DNA from: Melampsora larici-populina 98AG31 | Lineage: Eukaryota; Basidiomycota; Pucciniomycetes; Pucciniales; Melampsoraceae | Assembly: GCF_000204055.1 (NCBI RefSeq) | Contig: NW_006768832.1 | Location: 103,280 to 167,279, forward strand | DNA: 64,000 bases | Direction: 5' to 3' | Part shown: piece by piece, positions 21,118 through 31,478 of the stretch | Position numbering within the stretch: position 1 is the stretch's first letter | Layout of the letters: each line of letters begins with the position of its first letter | The notes under the pieces: model-generated | Told to the model about the DNA's origin: nothing | Database searches by the model: none | The model's input: the letters and a program-made list of their open reading frames with translations, nothing else | Made by a program: the position numbers and the translations under genes

Positions 21118-21578
21118 GATATTGGGAAGAAGTAGTCGATCAAATTACTCCAAGCGTTGTCGGGCCTAACCCTTTGAGAGTTGGTCTTTTAAGCGCAAAG
21201 CTCACGGATGGCAACTTCCTCAAACACAATTAGTAATTAGGATATGGGATATCTTAAGCAAATTTATTACAAAGCTCGTCTTGTCAAGTCATCGCTTAAG
21301 GTTTGTATCTAGACACGTGAACTTTATGCTGAGCATGCCCCTTTGGCATTTTCAAGCCTGGTTTAAATCACCATTTATACTTTGATACTGGGGCAATATC
21401 GGGCATATACAAAAACAAATAGGGCAATCTCTAGTTTTTGTTGAAAACAAAATTTGCAAAATACACAATAACGTCTCAAGATTCTCCTTCACTCGTTCGC
21501 CCTTTGCCCCTTGGTATGCTTCCCATTCCAATTCTGCAAATCCTATGATCAATAGGCAAAAAGTCATGTTTTTTAGTT

Positions 21579-22958
21579 TTACGTTATATATATATTCAAC
21601 TTAGACTGGGGAGTCAGACTTACCATGATCTGTTTGTATCTTAAGTGATAGGCGAAAACACACTCTATTTTATGACTCTTAAAAGCCGCGACTAACTCAT
21701 TGTCTTCTAAGCTCGGACCCTTAGAACTTATGAAGACAATTCGTTTGAATTTTGGAGGCAACTCAATCGGTTTACGTTGAATCAATTTCAAAAGTTGTTT
21801 CCAATAAGCGCTCCCGTGCCAGTAGTGGGCGATGAGAACCTGCATGTTTTTAAAGATTGGTTTATGTAGCCATGCGTATCCAGAGGGCGAAGAAGCGCAA
21901 GTCAAGCAACGCACGACCCGGAGGTTAACAAATTCCAAATTGGCCACATCTCGGGGAAATCGCCCTGGAACTGGATCCACAAAAATGGTTTCAAGCGAAT
22001 CTTTTAAAGCCATGAAAATCGGGCGGCACTGATCTCGGGCTCCTGGGCTTATAAGCTCGAGGAATTTAATTTTTCTATCTTCCGCTTGGCAGAAACGAGT
22101 GAGAGCTTCCATGTTCCCTGGACGAACCACCAAGCAGAGGTGGGCCAGATTGGGCAATGATCCAACGTTTAAGTTTAAGGATCCGAGTGAATTGCAATTA
22201 ATTGATAATGATTCTAATGAAAAAGTCGAGTTGAGCAGAGCTTCAAAAGAGGCTGAATCGTTGAGCATATGTCGAAGTTTGCCACCAACGATCCCTAATA
22301 CTTTGAGTGCTTTAACACCACTGATTGCATTTATCATATCTTGAGAAAACTCAACCGAGTGTGCGAATTTGAGTTTCAATTCTAATAAATTCTGGTTACA
22401 AACATTAATTATCTTTGTTGCCGAGTTCATTGCTACTATCGAGCAATTTTGGAGGTTTTGCGTGGATTGAAGCTGGCCATCTTCGGGTTTGGGCTTCCTC
22501 TTCAGTAAATGCTCGCCTGGGTCGGTTGATGAAAGCACAAGGCCGCTGAAAAAAATACATCGTAAGGCCCGGAATGTACCAAGGTGAGGTGCCCCCTTCC
22601 AGGAAGTCAAAAGAATGTTGGCCTTCCTTGTTGTGTTTAGGTACAAAGCTTTGTACACAAATGGTACAATTGCTTCGTTCCATGATTTTGCCAATAAACG
22701 CAAGCGTAACAACTGCCTTGAAATTTCAGGATGTAAGTAAGATATATTTGCGCTGTTTAGGGGATCTTGTTCCATAAACCCTGCGTTCTTAATATAAGCG
22801 TTCAGAATTATTTCAACGATTTCCACTGGTAGTTGTGTGTTGCGAGTGTTATGATGAGACATCAACCTATCTAGAGTCATTTTGACCCTCAATGCCAAAG
22901 AACAAATATTTGTAGCAAATAAGCAATAATAGGTGTTGTGGTTGTGATTTTGGGTCAT
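21579..22958 (-). CDS. F-box/LRR-like gene 2, intact frame
   Basis: A single uninterrupted frame of 459 codons. The F-box core LPVEIVEIIL is at about residues 43-52, then LRLRLLAKSWNEAIVPFVYKALYLN, a pattern shared with the paralogs (LRLIGKSWDVAVIPFAF, LRLVSKSRDIAIVPFVF). LRR-like L..L.L segments fill the middle and the C-terminus has AHYWHGSAYWKQLL and FKRIVFISSKGPSLEDNE. Paralogs start 6-20 residues before the F-box, so translation may begin at an internal Met (MTLDRLMSHHNTRN) instead of 22958. Expected role: substrate receptor of an SCF ubiquitin ligase. It is one of two members of the four without an insertion. Confidence 0.75.
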   Translation of the reverse strand: MTQNHNHNTYYCLFATNICSLALRVKMTLDRLMSHHNTRNTQLPVEIVEIILNAYIKNAGFMEQDPLNSANISYLHPEISRQLLRLRLLAKSWNEAIVPFVYKALYLNTTRKANILLTSWKGAPHLGTFRALRCIFFSGLVLSSTDPGEHLLKRKPKPEDGQLQSTQNLQNCSIVAMNSATKIINVCNQNLLELKLKFAHSVEFSQDMINAISGVKALKVLGIVGGKLRHMLNDSASFEALLNSTFSLESLSINCNSLGSLNLNVGSLPNLAHLCLVVRPGNMEALTRFCQAEDRKIKFLELISPGARDQCRPIFMALKDSLETIFVDPVPGRFPRDVANLEFVNLRVVRCLTCASSPSGYAWLHKPIFKNMQVLIAHYWHGSAYWKQLLKLIQRKPIELPPKFKRIVFISSKGPSLEDNELVAAFKSHKIECVFAYHLRYKQIMVSLTPQSKLNIYIT

Positions 22959-23113
22959 GATGACCGGATGAAGGCTTTTATATGTTTGCTACATTGGAAA
23001 TGCGGCTACCTAATTTGTTACCTCGCTGGAAACGACACCTAATTTTGCGCATTATCTTTGATATCAATGAGAAGCCAGTGTACTTACCGCGAAGAAGATG
23101 CCATTGCCGACTA

Positions 23114-23413
23114 TTAGACCGAAGCGATATGACAAGCTACGCAATTCATCGCCAATTGTTGCCTTAAATTCAAGTTGCCAATGTAAATCATACCCTGATT
23201 CTGACGCGTGATCATCGCTTTACTCGTCACGCTTCGCCAAACGGCTATAATTGGTTCAGATATTTTCCCGAGCAGCTTGATTTTCACGAGGAGCTTATCA
23301 TGACATTGATTTCCCATTTTGCGAGATCGATCATATACCATAAAATATGTGTTCTCGATATGCCAATTCCTACAGATTAAAGCCCATACATTCAAGCCCT
23401 CTTGTCTTTCCAT
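23114..23413 (-). CDS. Uncharacterised short frame downstream of the Helitron gene
   Basis: A 99-codon frame from ATG at 23413 reads MERQEGLNVWALICRNWHIE. A parallel frame over its 3' half (FKATIGDELRSLSYRFGLIV) ends at a GTAAGT donor near 23086, so either a frameshift or splicing is involved. No family recognised. It lies between the Helitron gene and F-box gene 2, on the same strand. Confidence 0.3.
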   Translation of the reverse strand: MERQEGLNVWALICRNWHIENTYFMVYDRSRKMGNQCHDKLLVKIKLLGKISEPIIAVWRSVTSKAMITRQNQGMIYIGNLNLRQQLAMNCVACHIASV

Positions 23414-23889
23414 AGTTTTAGCTGAATCTTTGGCTAAAATATTTAAGCACGTGTGGCAGGGTCAGGGTTGACATTTTTGCTTTAAACATTGCCTCCTTTG
23501 CCCTAGCAAGTATAAGGCTGAAGGAATCAAATCCAACCTAGGAAACTATTGTCTGCGATGAAGAATAAATTTGGCTACGATTTTGACATGTCTCATGGTT
23601 TCCCTACTATAAACCAATTGGAAACAACTCGAAATCTCAAGTTTTAACTTGCTGAACATTCAAATACCTAGGGCTGTTATTCTTCAACGCAACATCAAAA
23701 TTCAACTCAAAGGTGTTGATTTGACCTCTCGTACTGCTCTCAATACTACATCAAAATGTTTTCCCCATTTTCTGAGTGTTAGTCTTCGTTCTTGGGCATA
23801 CATAACCTGCTGCATCAGAAATTGACAAAGAAACACTTGGCCTATATCTTGCGCTTATTGCAGTTTGTGCTTGATAGTCATTGCATGGC

Positions 23890-26800
23890 TCAATCCATCA
23901 AGACTGGATGGTACACAATATTGCAGGTCTCTAAAGCGTCTGAGCGCGAGCTAATGCAAACATGGACATCCGAAGCATTCGTGCATCTAGAAAGAGCTAC
24001 GTATAGTTGGCCATGCGCAAAAACAGGCTCAGGCAGTAACACAGTGACTTTTTCGAGACTCTGACCCTGACTTTTATTAATAGTCATGCAGAAAGCCGGG
24101 GTAATTGGGAATTGATATCGATTGAAAGGAATGGGGCAATCGTCGTCCCCTTTGTGTGACAGTAACATTTTTGGCAAGCTGATCGAGTTTCCCTTCTGTT
24201 CGCCGGTTAGAATTTGACAATGAATTGCGTGCTCTTCGCAATTGGTGATCAAAAGTCGAGTTCCATTGCAGAGTCCATCACCCAAATTCAAATTACGTAA
24301 GACCATTACAGTGGCCCCTACCTTGAGTTTAAGAATATGAGCAGGGAATCCGGGGAAGTTGAATGAATTTAGTACGTCTGCGGAGACCCCTTCGAAGAAG
24401 TTGTCGTCCATAGTATTGGTTGAAACTGAGGTTCGAATTGAACCTGGTAGCAAATCAATAACGTGATTGTTCACTGCGCGGACTGTTGTATTGAGTGGCG
24501 TTATTAAACATCGAGACGCATATAAATTGGTTAACAAATTCCAATCTTTTCTGTTGATCAAGTCGTTCACACCGATGTATTCATCTTGAACTATTTCTGG
24601 TTCAAACCTTGTGGGAGGCCTTACTATTGAAACATTGCAGTACATTATTGGCGTTGGGCATACGTAGTCTTGTTGTAGTGTTCCTGAACCTAGATCGAGC
24701 AACCATTTAGCAAAGTCTACGTTCATTGGATTTTGTCGACGCGCCAATCCCCCAAGCCGTATATTGACCCTCAATTTGAATTTTTGTATCTCGGCCCATA
24801 GGTAGGAGGCTTCCAAGGTTGTGTTCGCTTGGCTGAATAGGTTGCCCCTCCTGACTATGGGCAGCGTCTGGTGGAAATCGCCTAGAAATTGTACAACGGC
24901 TTTAGTTTATGTGCAATACCTACCCTGTTTCTTATATTTGTTTTCTTGTAGGCTGACGTGATGTGCAATATTGCTTACCTGCAAACAGAACAATCTTCCC
25001 ACCAAAAGGAAGTTCAACACCTGTTAAATTGCGAAGTGTCCTGTCAACCGATTCGATCGCATGACGGTGCTGCATCGCAACTTCGTCCCAGACGATAAAT
25101 TTGACCGATACGAGCCTTCGTCCTAGAATTGTGTTAGGTGAGATTGGGCAGACAGAATCTTCGAATATTGGAATGGGGATTTTGAATGTACTATGTGCCG
25201 TTCGTCCGTGGAGTAGCAGGAGAGAAGCTATGCCAGCTGCGGAGACCGCTTCGAATGAGACGTGATTACCATTGCAAAAGTGGAGCATAGTGTTGAGCGT
25301 AAATGTCTTCCCAGTGCCCCCAGGTCCGTCGAGGAACGCTAACTGTGGTCTTTTGTCCTCTATGGCTTCCAGGATGTAATCGACTACCGTTCTCTGCTCG
25401 GCCGTAAGTTGTTGTGACATAGTTTCATACTTCGTCCGACTTTCTCTTGGATGAATGGCTGAGCTAGTGTTTGTGCCCTCGTCATGGGGTAAGCCAAGGT
25501 CAAACATTAAGTCACGGTCTACAGGCATCAAACCTACAGATTGTAAATCACTTTCCATGCCGATGAGAGTCCTCTCAAATAAATGAAGGGCGTAGTTCTG
25601 AATGTGTTCAAGATTGCGTGAGGATTTAACCTTAAGATTTTATGTTTGCAGTCGTCGGAGAAAGCTTCGATATGTTCACTCCATAAGTGTATTGGGTTTG
25701 AAGGTGCGCTGTGACAAAGAATAATAGCCAAAATCTGCCTTAGTTGATGTCCAGTCTTCCAAACAGCGGCTTCTATAATTGATTCGTGATAATGTCTGTC
25801 GTTCAAAAGCAAGCCACTTTGTTCCGCCGCCTCTCGGAAAGTGCTATAAACAACGTCATTTACAGTCCTAAGCGACGCAAAAGATGTAGGGCCAGCAACG
25901 TGCTGAAGCAAAAGACATAGGTAATATACGTCGCCGCGTCTAACCCCGGCGTAATAGATTCAGCCTATAGATTCGAGTTTGTTCTTTCTTGCCTGAAACC
26001 TTTTCGTCGTCTTGATCCACCTGAAATATTTCGGCACGTCCTGATATTTTATCGACCTTATAGTTTCTTCCGATCTTGGCAGTCTACAATTTTCGCGACA
26101 TAACCGAAAATACTCTGTAAGAGTTGTCCGTGACGCGCGCCCATTTTCCATGGCTCTGCGAAGGCCCTCTTCGTCGAGATAGTAAACTGGTTGAGCTTCT
26201 TCTAGATGGAGGTTAAGCCTTTGAACCGCTGGGTACCGGCCAGAAATTTTGTATTGCATGAGCCGCCAAACAGCTATTGAGGCCCAAGTCAGTACAATAT
26301 CTTTGTTTGCAAAATACAACACTTACCTTCAGGTGCGCTCAAGAAGCGAGCGTTTAAGAAGGCTAACACTTCATCCCTATTTCCTTGATCTTCAACGTTT
26401 GCCATTGTACGATCATGGCCTTTCAAGATGTACTTGAATAAATATTTGACGGCTCTTATGCTCGCCACAACTTCAACGTTCAGGTGGCACTGATACTTCA
26501 GTAACAAAAATCGGTTGTAAGGCACGACACTACCGTTGTCAAAACGTGTTCCCCCGTTCACACACGACCTTCCATTGCTGGGTCTTTTGTAAGTTGGATA
26601 TTGGTTGTCTGGCATGGAAGTTGTCTCGCAGAACGGCTTAGGGTACCCAAGCTTGCATTCAGTCCCTGTCCAACATTTGTAGTTTTGACACGGACCGTGC
26701 ATCATGTGGTGAGTTACGAGACGAAACAAATCCGGTTCCATTTCAGGATCAGGAAGTTGTGCTGAAATCAGACAGTCAACGCTTTCGGGTGTTGTGGGTC

Positions 26801-28454
26801 GTGAGGCAGCGTCTAGGAACAGGATTAGATGGGCGTGGGGTAAGCCCCGTTTTTGAAATTTGTTTGAGTACACATAAGCCGTGAATTTACCGAGCCTTCC
26901 CCATTTTGTAACATCGCTCAGAAGTGCGTGGAACCTTAAGTGAAACGCTCGAGCTACCAGGTCCGGACGATCGTCGGGAATTTGCCCATCTTCCAGAGCC
27001 TCGGTGATCTCGTTCCATTGGGGATTGGCAGTCATTGTAATGAATAAACTGGGATGGCCAAATTCAGCCACCAGGCTCATCGCATCTTGATACAGAGCTT
27101 GCATGTGCCGTGGTCCGCCTACGAAGGTCGAAGGTAAAACAATCCATTGCCCCACAATTTCATCATCTAACTCGTTACCCAACGCTTCTACGACGCCGTT
27201 GTATAGCTCAGCTCTAAGTTCCCTTTGATGAAACCGAATGAAATTTAGCCGAGCATGTTCTACGCAAACGTACATGTCAACTGCAAATTCTTGGAACAGC
27301 AGCCCTGATGCCAAGATAACTGAGTAGCTACTTCGTTTAAAAATGAGGTAGGCGAACCACTTTAGACAAGTGATTGTGCCTTCAGGATCTAGTTGTCCAT
27401 GAATAAGAATTAGCAATATCATAAATAGGGATGAAATAAGGTGTCATGTACTGTCTTCAGTTGGATTTGTGTAAGCGTCGTGCCACAGTTGTGACCCATA
27501 GGGAAATAGCAAGGGATACCGTAGTGCAAAGTAAGCTGTATGCAGCTCGGATATTGCCTCAATTTCTCCGGATTGCCTCCTGAGGATAATGTCACGCCCT
27601 TGGCGCCCAATTTCGCCATTGCCATCAATTATCGCAGCGACCTTGTTGGCTGTTGGTCGATTATATCTTCTGTGATCAGTTCCAGGCACGCTTATTGTGT
27701 TGATTCGAAGAGTTCGGACGGGTCCAATTGAGTTGCAAATTGCTGCGGCTGATTGGAAAACCTGCGCGTAAGGATTTTTTTTGTACATAAATTCTTGGAA
27801 CTTGAGCATAATCTCTGGGTCAAGCCGGGTTACCCGGCTGCGTTCAATGCGTAATGCTGCTTCGCGTTCACCGCCACCCCCATAGATGTATATTTGGGCG
27901 AAGCCCGGGTGACATTCAGGCATAGGCATTAGTGAGCCTATGAGATGGAACATTTGACCGTTGATTCGAAAGATGGAGTGACCACGCTGGCCTAATACAG
28001 AGCCATCGATATTTGCGCCCAAAGACGTGAAAGAGAGAGCATTATTGTATTTTTGGATGTCCTGCCGAAAATTATGGGATCCTGGGGTCGACGCTTAGTC
28101 AACGGAAGCTAATTACAATAATTGTTGGCACTTACTTTCGTCATCGCCCTGCAGAAGCTCCTTATAAAATTCGGGTATTTGTTCCCCGACGTCTTGAGGG
28201 AAATATTTTAAAGGCAAATCAACTTGGCCGTGATTGCAGCAATTGCGGAACGTAGCCGCGAGCAAGTTGACATCTTTGAGCCTGCGTTCTGCTTTCCACC
28301 TGAATGCGCCACATTCTGTGCATTCATCGTTCTGAGGTCCCAGGTTGAATGGTATTTCGCCGCGGAAATAATGGAGCAAGTTTGCCTCTGATCCAAACTC
28401 TTCGGCACGTATTGCAACACCGTGGTTCTGACGCCGCATAGAGTTTCGAGGCAT
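23890..28454 (-). pseudogene. Helitron Rep-helicase gene with introns, damaged
   Basis: Exon 1 (28454-28136) holds a zinc-binding CTECGAFRW. Exon 2 (28093-26327) has FRQDIQKYNNALSFTSLGA, the Helitron-like N domain, the HUH nuclease motif LPHAHLILFL and the two-tyrosine motif KYLFKY. Exon 3 (26273-24979) begins the PIF1-like helicase with Walker A DGPGGTGKT and Walker B FIVWDEV. Exon 4 (24881-23890) holds GDFHQTLPIV, INKSQGQSLEKV and GQLYVALSR. Introns at 28135-28094, 26326-26274 and 24978-24882 all join in frame. Lesions: TGA at 27446-27444 and at 25962-25960 (IG-stop-IYYAG, where an Arg fits), and a frameshift near 25600. Such enzymes drive rolling-circle transposition and often capture host genes. 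The element's TC and CTRR ends were not found. Confidence 0.85.
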
Positions 28455-29746
28455 GTTTCAGCACTTTCCGAGCTCCTCTACACAATAAACGATCTGTCAT
28501 TCTTCTTTCGTAGCCGTAAAACAGTTGTGGAGATGACTCAAGACGTAACTCACGAAATCTGTTCGCGTTGTCCTTGGGGTAATTATTTGGTATTACTTCA
28601 CGCGTCTCTATCGTAGATCGTGAAATTTAAAACAAGGCATGACACCAATTAGGGACACTGGTTGAGTACGAGCAACCATATGGTTAAGGTAAGGTCTTGT
28701 ATTTATACTTGCACGTGAAATATCAGCCGCGCTTTGGGCTGTTGCGTAGGTTGACTTAGATTGCTTCTTCAAGACTTTCTTTGATTTTCCATGGTCTTGA
28801 GGCGATAGACTTAAATATTGTATCATGCCATCTTTCCTGAATATCGATTCTTGACGAAGCTTAATTAAAGGATTGATGCTGGCCGATCCTTGTATTAACA
28901 TATATCACCTATGGCCGATGGATATTTTCGCGAGCTAAGTGACAGTTCCGAGTGAAGTGTCGAGGTTCTCGGGTTGAAGAGTAGGTCTCGTACCTGAAGG
29001 ACGATAACAAGGTGTGCGTTCACCAAGAGAACTATGTGACTTTTTGATGTATGCTCGCTAAACATTTGCCGCAGATACACATTACAGTTTATGATTATTC
29101 GTTTGAAGTGTTCGGTTCGGCTGTGCCGGCTTTGAAGCCGAGCGAATCATGATTCTGAGTGCGTGAAATTATGGATTACCCTTAGTGATGTAGTTTGATT
29201 TTGTTTGAGGAAATCGCATGCATGCTTGATTCGAAATAAAGCAAGGTTATTGCACAATTACCCTTTGAGTTTAATGTTTTTAATGTAATTTGAGGAACCC
29301 GTCTTGATTTGCGTTGGGTGAATAATATTTGGTCGAGTCTGTGCCACAAGCTTCAAGTCGTGTAGAGCATTGAGCAACCCAAATCCGATCTACGAGTACC
29401 TAGTAATGTTATACCCGAGATAACCATGAATCGTATGATAGGCCTGATGTTTCAATGTTAGCCCTGTGGATTTAATCTTTGTTAGCGGGCCATTGAAAGT
29501 CGAATCGATTGGTATGATAACCACGCACTACCAGTACCCGCCTTTGTTGACGGGAACCAAGGGTCTATGATGCACAAGCGGAGACAAATTTACGCTGGGT
29601 ATATAGCGTGTTATCAAAGTTTTAACATATGGACCATTTCGATTTCGTGAGGAAAACCTAAGGTTTTGGGTGGATGATATAAACCTGGTCAGTTACGATT
29701 TTTCTCGTTATTCTCAAGAAAGAGCTTACAATTAATCTCCAACACC
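28455..29746. other. Upstream region of the Helitron gene, no clear gene
   Basis: A 97-codon minus frame (28901-28608; Lys/Ser-rich, HGKSKKVLKKQSKS) could be an N-terminal extension of the Helitron protein but no join was found. Otherwise nothing is seen. Confidence 0.3.
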
Positions 29747-30133
29747 ATGATCACTCTTCCAACCTACATCGTAATCTCAAACCATATATCTAAACTTAAA
29801 GATGCCGTTAATAGTAATAGTTTGCAAGAATTAACAAAATTGGTTTATTTCTCGCAATTGGAAGTAGTGGCGGCTGTCAGTAAATTTGAAGAGGCTTTTG
29901 GAGGCAAAGGACCTTATTATACACTTTGTTTTGGTGATCGAGAATTGTTGTGCCTGCGAATTGACATCTTTGTGACTCCGGCTGCATTACAATCCATGCA
30001 ATCTGCGCTTATGTCCATGGCTTTATGGACAACTATGGATTACAAAAACGTTCCGGAGTTTAGGTACTGTAACTGCCTTGTGGTAACTTCCCCAAACATG
30101 AAGCTTACTCTTTTTCTTGGGAATTTACGCTAG
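29747..30133 (+). CDS. Uncharacterised 128-residue frame
   Basis: An ATG in good context (AACACCATGATC) opens MITLPTYIVISNHISKLKDA, then GKGPYYTLCFGDRELLCLRI and several Met/Leu-rich stretches. There is no signal peptide or recognised domain. Unlike its neighbours it is on the plus strand, and it overlaps the Rep-like fragment that follows. May be a fragment of a larger gene. Confidence 0.3.
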   Translation: MITLPTYIVISNHISKLKDAVNSNSLQELTKLVYFSQLEVVAAVSKFEEAFGGKGPYYTLCFGDRELLCLRIDIFVTPAALQSMQSALMSMALWTTMDYKNVPEFRYCNCLVVTSPNMKLTLFLGNLR

Positions 30134-30419
30134 ATATCTGGAAGATTTGTTTGACCTCAGGCTATTGAAGGATACCATAGTCCCTGGTAGTAGTACTCAA
30201 GTTTCAAATCAATCAATCGACCGTATGGTTACAACCCTTTTTGGACAGTCTCCAACCGGTGTGCTATATCTGGGCATAAACCAAAGCAAAACTCATGTGA
30301 CTCGTGCCTCAGTCTCAATCAAGTATCAGAAGCGTGGCATGCCTCACGGTCATTTTGTTATGCCTTTACGCTGCCCTACCGTAAGCCAAGGCCGGTCGCA
30401 GGTATTCACTAAATTGTAA
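30117..30419 (+). pseudogene. Fragment with Helitron-like HUH motif
   Basis: Near its C-terminus this 100-codon frame reads VSIKYQKRGMPHGHFVM, closely matching the Helitron Rep signature seen intact in this window (FQKRGLPHAHLILFL), with HGH as the His pair. The rest of the frame does not match well and no tyrosine motif follows. Probably a remnant of a second, oppositely oriented Helitron. Confidence 0.4.
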
Positions 30420-31478
30420 AGGTTCAATCTCGCCTCGACATAGTATCTTAGGGCAACACTGCCATTTATACACTGTTTTGCAGTCCTGAGCAATGGCCCA
30501 ATGCCAAAATAGAAGTAAAGAATTATTAAAGATTATGATTGCTAGAAATGATTTATTTTCGAGTCTGCTAAAGGCTGTGATTTTGTCCAATTATTTCCTT
30601 GCCTTTGCGTAATGAGCCGACATACCTTCGGTATCAGTCGTTTTAAACTTTATTTTGCTCTACGTGATCGGGCAAGCATTGAGAGCAATCCAACACGTCA
30701 CTGCCTCTAGATCAATGTTATTCTTAGATTTGAGTAACAACATAGGAACACTCTATGTTAGGCCAGGTTGTAAGGCATGGACATAGCTTGACATATGTCA
30801 CTCCTGAGACGACATCTCCTCAGTTCACGCTATCTTCTTGACTTAGTTGCTGAGCCTTGTGCTCGAAGTTCAGAACTACCCCACTTGTGTGTCGGGGTTC
30901 AATCTTTGGATTGACTTGGTATAACGCTCAACCGTGTAATAAGAATGCCCCAAGGCAAGATTTAAATGATCTTACGGAGGGCATCCTGCTCAATGACATC
31001 AAGCTATGCTTTGTTTCTCTGCAGAACTGATAAATCCTGAGTAGGCCAATTTTTTTTCGAGTGCAAATTGAATTCCAATTCGCATTGGAACATATATTGT
31101 CACGGTTTTAGGTAGAAACAAATCACGACTGGCACTCACTCTGCATCTGCGATGTTTAAGGATGCTTTTCAATGTATCTTTAGCTCAAGAATTTGCTGAA
31201 AAGCGCGATTTAGTATCGATTTGATTTGTTTTGAAATGGGACTTCGATTTGCTACATTTGATGCTAGCCCTGAACTATAGTGTTATGGCTATATAGGTTG
31301 AAAATGGTCAAATTTGGTGGTTAGAATTAGTCTTAGTTATTTTGAGATACAAGTTATGATGGTCATTGTTAGGCAACGATTGCTTGCGCCTTAAGCTTTC
31401 TGTCGTTCGACCCATGCGATTGAGTCCTGCCAATACTTGAGGTCAGGATTGGGTGAAAATGGGCTAATCGCATGAGCT
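30420..31478. other. Intergenic, no gene seen
   Basis: No long frame or clear repeat. The stop codon that F-box gene 3 would use if its MITE were absent lies at 31481-31479. Confidence 0.35.

Noticed and set aside
23414..28600. Helitron terminal TC and hairpin-CTRR ends
   Set aside because: Several CTAG-like tetramers exist but none has a convincing hairpin at the right distance, so no borders are claimed.
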